NCBI GenBank assembly: GCA_963678705.1
Contig: OY783222.1
Span: 2,046,001-2,110,000 of the forward strand
Origin: Panorpa germanica
Taxonomy: Eukaryota > Arthropoda > Insecta > Mecoptera > Panorpidae
Direction: 5' to 3'
Length of the DNA stretch: 64,000 nt
Notes under the pieces: model-generated
Databases searched by the model: none
What the model was told of the DNA's origin: nothing
Seen by the model: only the letters and a program-made list of their open reading frames with translations
Part shown: positions 58,241 to 64,000 of the stretch, piece by piece
Layout of the letters: each line of letters opens with the position of its first letter
Numbering within the stretch: the first letter of the stretch is position 1
Translations under genes and position numbers: made by a program

Positions 58241-60478
58241 ATGATGTTTATCATTATATTATGTAATACTTATGTTTTGTATTTAACGGATATATTATCA
58301 CTTTATTACATTACATATTATTACATCACCCAATTCGAGCACAGCAGTTTCCGTAACTGCTAACGGTTCCACCCCGCGTATGTTCACAGTTTTATTTTTT
58401 TATTTTTGGGATTCGATCAATTTATATTTTCAGTCGTTTCGTAACATCAGAATTTAATTTCTTAAAAACATTTCCGAGGGTGTGTGTGTTTTTTTATTTT
58501 ATTTTATATATTTTTTTTTTTTTTGAATGTGTAAAATTTATTATAGATATACTATATGTATGTTATATATGTTATATAGTTGATTTGATAAAATTTATGC
58601 AGAGAAAAGTGAAAAGAAATAAAAGAAGAGCTCACCTTTGGTATCTCCAGACTTTTGTCAAAGATTTGTAAATAGAAAAGGATAGAGAGATATATATTAA
58701 GGTGTTATTAGGCAATGAGATTTGATGTGATAATATTTATAGAAAGTTTTACTACGATTTTTATATAACTTGGTTGTTTGCAAAGTAAGGAAACCTTAAC
58801 AAGACAAAGAACTTTCTTTAACTATTAAGCACACAAAACCATTTATTGATTTGAAACTTTATATTTATGAAAATTAAAATTATACATTCTAATTAAAACT
58901 TCTAATATTGTAGATCCATTTCTATGTGAGACTTGATTATTTTCACTTAATTCTCCTTTAAAAGGATTTAAAGAGACGTAAAAATTAAAGAGAAAATTAT
59001 TACATGGTACAGCGACGTCACTTGTACGAGTATACTAATATTCTAATATTATTTATCATATGGTGGGTGCAGAAGGGCTTACAGAGTATGAGTGGCCCTC
59101 AATAAAGGTAAACGGTCCAATTCATGTGTAGTGTCTAGCTTATAAACACAGTTGAAACAGTTACATTTTGTTCGACGTTTTATTGCAATAGAATTGTAAT
59201 AGAAACATGTTCCATTTTTATTAACAAATAAGTTTGTATTCATGTAATATTTTACTTAAGCAAAACCTAGTAATATTTTACTTAAAAGCGTCCCATTTTA
59301 TTATTTATAGCTATTTTAAAAGCCTTTAAATCATTAAAATGACACTAGATATTAAAAATTTCAAAATGGTATCCTTAAGAAGTTTTATAAGTATACAAAT
59401 GCACCAAAGAGTAGATTTATTTTTGAAATACAATAAGATAAGTTACAAAACATTGTGTATTAGGTAAAATCGTTTACTTTAAATACATATAACTGTGTTT
59501 ATTGGATTTATAAAAAGGATAAACTAAATTAAGGACCGGGGGTTAAATATTTGTTGTGTGATAAGACCTTTATGTTTGATTTACTTTATATTTTATTGAA
59601 AAAGCGTGAAAATATATAAATTAATGCTCGTATGTTTGAATTTCTCAACCCGTCACAGAATTCATTTTTGGGTGGAATCATAAATCTCATTTAAAAGTGG
59701 AAATTTCTATAAAAACATCACTTTTCATCAATTCCCGTACAACAGAAAGCAATATCCTCAATTTAATTCCAGGGCAGACACTTTTAAAATCATGAGAATG
59801 TATGTTTTATCTTATTTTTTTGCACAATCGAATTTTGTAGTCTGTCTGAAGTGTAAAGGATGTCGACAGGATAAATATCCTTTATTGATGCGGTTAAACA
59901 ACAGATTCTCAATATGTGTGGGACTAAAATTTAGGAAGTATGACGATTTTTTGTAGGCGTATTAGATCAACCTCAACCAAGCTGTCGAGGGCTCTAATTA
60001 TTTTCAGAATAAAAGAATTAATTTCTTTTCTTCAAGTCTTTCAAAAGTTTACTGCTTTTCTCTCTATTATGGAGGCCGCTCTCTTGTGGAGTCCCCGTGA
60101 CAGTAGCCCCGTTTGCCTTCCCTCAAATGCGGACCTGATTTGGTTCTAACTATAATTTTAATATAGCTATTTCTAAAATATTTTCTTGCAATTTAAATAT
60201 TTTCCTTGCATATTTAATTACATCCTCATATTTATTAAGTTGACATAAAAAGAATAAAACTGCGGTGCATATACTCATGCTGTATGCATGTAGTTAAATC
60301 TTTTAACGTCTTCTGCAGTGCTGTTGTTTCCTTGGTCTGTCTTGGTTTACCTACTACGTCTCATAATTAAATTTCCGTATATAAAACTTAAAATCAATAA
60401 AGACATCTTCTCGGAACAACGACTCCCAAAGCAAAGGAATAACTGCTTGCTTGTATACGACACTGTGATGATGCACAA
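58241..60478. other. AT-rich intergenic sequence
   Basis: A GC-richer patch at 60070-60135 (GAGGCCGCTCTCTTGTGGAG) lies in the end of a 69-codon frame (59940-60149), with no family match. Nothing else was seen. Confidence 0.4.
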
Positions 60479-60500
60479 CACACACACACACACACACACA
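60479..60500. repeat. (CA)n microsatellite
   Basis: Eleven CA units. Overlapping frames on both strands are artefacts. Confidence 0.95.
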
Positions 60501-60857
60501 GCCATGGACAGATCGTCAGCATTACTTTGTGTTTAATTACATTGAAATATAGAAAACTCAGCAGAAAATATACGAGCATGATAATAAGAAAACATACAAC
60601 TTTGCTTATTTTTAAAATTATTATTACATTTTATAAAATGTCTTAACTATTCTGTAAAAATATATTTATTGATATTTGTAAGGCTACTGTAATAAATATA
60701 TTTAGTGGGCAGCATGACCTAGGCAGAAAATTGACTTACAGTGCAAGATTCAGCTTACCACAAGCTAATTCCAAGTTTCATGATCTATTTCTTATATAAA
60801 AATTGTCTTGTTTAATTAATTATGTGTTCAGATCATAGTGATCATAAACTTATTAAG

Positions 60858-60905
60858 CAGTGGTGTAATTTATATTCGGGGCACTATATACAAGCGGGGC
60901 GAATA
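60858..60905 (+). mobile_element. Possible hAT-type left end
   Basis: CAGTGGTGTAATTTATATTC, then GGGGCACTATATACAAG, resembles hAT terminal sequences. No matching right end or duplication was found downstream. Confidence 0.2.
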
Positions 60906-62021
60906 TATGAAATTAGAAGATAAAACATATTTTTCTGATTCTTAAAAATTTGGGACAACTTTTTATGACCTAAAATACGAAATTTGTGGCTTTCTTTCAG
61001 TTTCTTTCAAATATCTCAGCATTGATTGGTTCTAGAGATTTGGTAGGTATTACCAATCTTAAAAAGGACAAAATTTGACAGTTAAAAATTTCTCTAAACT
61101 CAATAATGAGCGCGTTGTGGCGTCAGGAAAATAGAAATACAAAACTAGGTTTTCTAAACACGCAAACTAGGTCTAATTAAATGGGCAGAATCACTCCATT
61201 GGATAGGGTAATGATATTCAAAATATCACATTAAAATAATTAGTGCCAATATGAAATTGAAAGAGTATACTTAATTTATAAATAAGCAACAAAACTTTGC
61301 ATTCAATTTATTTTTGACAAATTCTATTTTAATTTAAAACATATTACCAGATACAAAAATAATTATTATGCAAATAACTTGAAACATAACGAAATCAAAT
61401 TAAATTTCTTTTAAGAAAACATTTAAACATTTCATAGGTAATAATATAAGAAAGTTTTCAAAAAAAAAAAAAATATAAGAATAAAACATAAAATGAAAAT
61501 TGTAAAAAAATACTTCAATATTTGTCAGAATAACTCATATTACTGTTACCTTAGAGTATTTATATGTATATGTATTGTATCTATACAGGAAACTGGAAAA
61601 TGACTTTTCCTAAGTTGTTAATCTCTCTGGCAATCTCATTAAAAATTCATAAGCTGAGAAAAAAGACTCGGAAGAGAAAAAAGAATCTTACATAATAGTC
61701 TTGAGAAAGAAAAGTATATTAAAAAATAATTAACAAAGAAATGAAGACTACATACTGTACAAAAAGGTAGGACAAATGCAAACCTCCCCCTACAGCCCTA
61801 AAAAGTCTGCCCCTCCTAACTTACCTTCTTGAGTTCTTTTAAAATTAGAGTGCATGTATTGTAAGGTAATGTAACTAGTTTGTTTGGTATACTCATTTTA
61901 TTTGATGAAAACTAAGGAAATTGTTTTTGTGAAACATTATGAAGAAAATAGATTATATAAATTACATAATTTCTACTTGAAATTTTTCCACTTCAATTTC
62001 CAATAGCTAGTATAAATTTGG
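60906..62021. other. AT-rich intergenic sequence
   Basis: Nothing recognised. Confidence 0.5.
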
Positions 62022-62652
62022 TACAAGATTTCAACTTTTTTTAAAATTTATTTATATTATTGTACAACATATTTAGTTTATTGTGTAAAAATTTGAAGTC
62101 GATTGAAGTAAAATTGTCGGAGATATAGAGTTTTAAGTCTACACCTCTTTGGTCTGGTGTTACTTAGAAATTTTTAAACGCTATTTTCTCACACATAGCT
62201 TCTTCAGAGTTGGTGCTCTCTCTAGCTCAAAATCTACTGGACCGATTCTTTTGAAATTTTGCACACACTTTCTTTACATAAATGCCGAGGTAATGCTGTC
62301 GAGATTTCTGATTACTTTCATGAAAAATGCTGTACAAATTTAAAAAATTAATAAAAAAAGAAAAATTCGCCAGCGTTACCTGCAGAAACTTATCAAGTAA
62401 TGAAATTATTTTGGTTTTTCGATTTCAGAAAATCTAGTGATGAGTTATGAGTAGCGCAGCAATGTTACTTTTTTTTGTGACGTCTGCGGAGGTTCGCTGT
62501 CAATGCCTCATTTTTCGACATTTATTTATGAAAATTTCACAAAGTATCCTTCAAATATCATTTTATCATGTAGTAATTATAGAAATAATTATATATTAAC
62601 TGTGTCGTCAAAAAACATTATCGAAAATATGTTTTTTTTATCGTTTTGACCT
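62022..62652 (+). mobile_element. Family A element, copy 8
   Basis: The left end AAGATTTCAAC is close to the copy 2 terminus and the right end is ATCGTTTTGACC. Small internal deletions around 62300-62340. The shared frame is stopped at its fifth codon (ATGAGTTATGAGTAG). Confidence 0.85.
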
Positions 62653-63615
62653 GGTAATTCAAGTTGCAATCGAATGACAGATGTTAATAACTTAATTTTT
62701 CAGACTACAATAATACCTCGATGTTTAGACGCTGGTTTCTAAATCCTACCAGCTACAAAAGACTGTCATCTTCTTACATTGCTTCACCAGCATCAATTGA
62801 CACCTCCCCATCAACAAACATCCTCCGCCTACTCCTCCAACACTAGCAAACAATCGTACTTGTCATTATTTGCCATCTGTCACTACCGGCTCCTTCGCCA
62901 TTTGTCTCTTTGCACATTTTGTCTGTTGGTGGGCTTCGATACGGTATCATTTGGATTTGCTTTGCTTTGCTCATATTTATTGCCGTTTTTTTATTTATAT
63001 TATTTTATTGTAATTCATCAGGTGGCTTTGCTCTTGCAGTTCCAATCTTCCATGTGTTGTTCTTATAAGATACATATTCTCGTATAGATTTGTGATGCAT
63101 TATTGTGTTTTATTGTAGCTCTATTGGAATATTGGTTGTTGTGGATTTTTTGTTGTATTTTTTTTTATAAATATGTATAGAGCGCTTGAGTTGAGTTCAT
63201 AAGTACAAGAAAATGATGAACGCCAAACAATGGAAGGCGCGAGCTCACGATTCAACATGTGTAACAGTGAAAAGAATAGACACAGATCACTGATTGTATA
63301 GAGAACCAACAAGAAAAGTTTAAAGTTGTAATGTATTTCATTGTTAATGTGTAATACATTTTTTCATTTACTGTTTTAAGACTGTACTCGTATTAATATA
63401 TATCTACATTTTCTGTTAGGATCACCTTTTTTAAGGGCCTTTAAGACATGTTTCAAACCTTCCAACTGACCGCTTGTTTCTTTAAATTAATAATATAGAT
63501 TGATACCGTCACATAATGAATTAAGGGAAATGAAAAAGGTAGAGAATTTTATAAAATACAACCAATACTGAAACGTAAGCCATGGTTTGCCAAACTAAAA
63601 TAGCCAAGAAGATTA
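62653..63615. other. Intergenic sequence with a His/Gln/Ser-coding-like tract
   Basis: 62779-63087 is open for 102 codons without an ATG start; the first 30 residues are low-complexity (HQHQLTPPHQQTSSAYSSNT), the rest hydrophobic. Not recognised; coding status doubtful. Confidence 0.25.
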
Positions 63616-63906
63616 ATGACAATAACCTCACGACTAAGAATGAATCATACTGGAGATTCGAAACATCTAGCAAGAAACAAAATCCTTCCTAATCCTAAAT
63701 GTATATGTGCTGAAGAGGAGGCAGATCCTGACCACATTCTGTGGCAATGTAAAAATACAGCAATGGCAAGAAATGGACTTCAAAGGGCAGTGCTACAGAC
63801 TTCGCAGACGCTTCCTGTTAACACCGCCTTTTTGATTGAGAAACCGAAATTTATAACAGCAGTAGCCATGAATAGATCATTCTTGTTGTTGGGATATAAA
63901 GTATAA
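63616..63906 (+). pseudogene. LINE lineage 2 ORF2 C-terminus (96 codons open)
   Basis: End of a non-LTR retrotransposon ORF2. It opens with SRLRMNHTGDSKHLARN, then CICAEEEADPDHILWQCKN, a C-x-C-x9-H-x4-C motif typical of this position, then a hydrophobic tail to GYKV and TAA. The 3' UTR (TTAGGGGCGATAAAAGGCTA, GGAAGCCCG) follows to about 63980 and is shared with 47.9 kb. The catalytic parts are absent: the similarity seems to start near 63600 after unrelated sequence, so this is a truncated insertion. Confidence 0.75.
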
Positions 63907-64000
63907 GATGAAGCAGAACAATATTAGGGGCGATAAAAGGCTACGTGCCTTAGGAAGCCCGAGATATTATATATAAGAAAAACAATATAGATTTTTCTTA

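Noticed and set aside
60394-60579. Cys/Val-repeat frame on the minus strand
   Set aside because: Translation of a CA microsatellite.

Overview
This is an AT-rich, intron-bearing animal genome window, almost certainly from an insect or another arthropod. The evidence is the repeat population (non-LTR retrotransposon 3' ends, short hAT-type, TTAA- and TA-flanked inverted-repeat elements, an arthropod-style Helitron, TA and CA microsatellites) and very low gene density. The species cannot be named from the sequence.

One protein-coding gene can be rebuilt completely. On the minus strand at 4452-6832, six exons with GT-AG introns and consistent phases encode a 233-residue axonemal dynein light intermediate chain (DNALI1/p28), a motile-cilium and sperm-flagellum protein. 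A 14-bp X-box-like RFX site lies about 175 bp upstream of its ATG, as expected for a ciliary gene. Its third intron carries a ~700-bp inverted-repeat element.

The other ~61 kb are mainly repeats in AT-rich sequence. At least eight dispersed copies of one ~0.7-kb element (family A) occur at 2.35, 5.4, 11.1, 19.5, 40.1, 50.3, 56.6 and 62.0 kb. Other families are B (TTAA-flanked, 0.6 and 8.6 kb), C (7.2-7.8 and 26.1 kb), D (62-bp terminal repeats, 20.7 kb, fragment at 53.4 kb), E (1.1 kb with ~190-bp arms at 12.8 kb, solo arm at 55.1 kb), F (a 596-bp foldback at 38.1 kb), G (TA-flanked, 45.6 kb) and H (hAT-type, 35.8 and 47.4 kb, the latter with a perfect 8-bp target duplication). A complete non-autonomous Helitron sits at 44045-44390, seven bases after the poly(A) tail of a truncated LINE. 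Three LINE lineages are present only as 3' ends: lineage 1 at 15.8, 16.8, 18.2, 21.4, 23.7, 36.1, 42.2, 52.2 and 58.0 kb; lineage 2 at 47.9 and 63.6 kb; lineage 3 at 41.4 and 43.8 kb. One lineage 1 copy has a 16-bp target-site duplication.

Between repeats are short GC-richer islets. Some look coding (9.1-9.3, 10.2-10.4, 11.6-11.8, 14.3-14.5, 16.5-16.7, 37.6-37.8, 40.85-41.0 kb); the 14.3-kb one has a signal peptide and a donor site. None can be assigned to a gene family by eye. No CRISPR array, intact rRNA or canonical tRNA gene was seen; a 5S rRNA-like 3' half lies at 4.1 kb. I found no convincing new biological system. The most useful results are the DNALI1 model with its X-box, the target-site-proven insertions, and several multi-copy element families that appear worth cataloguing.
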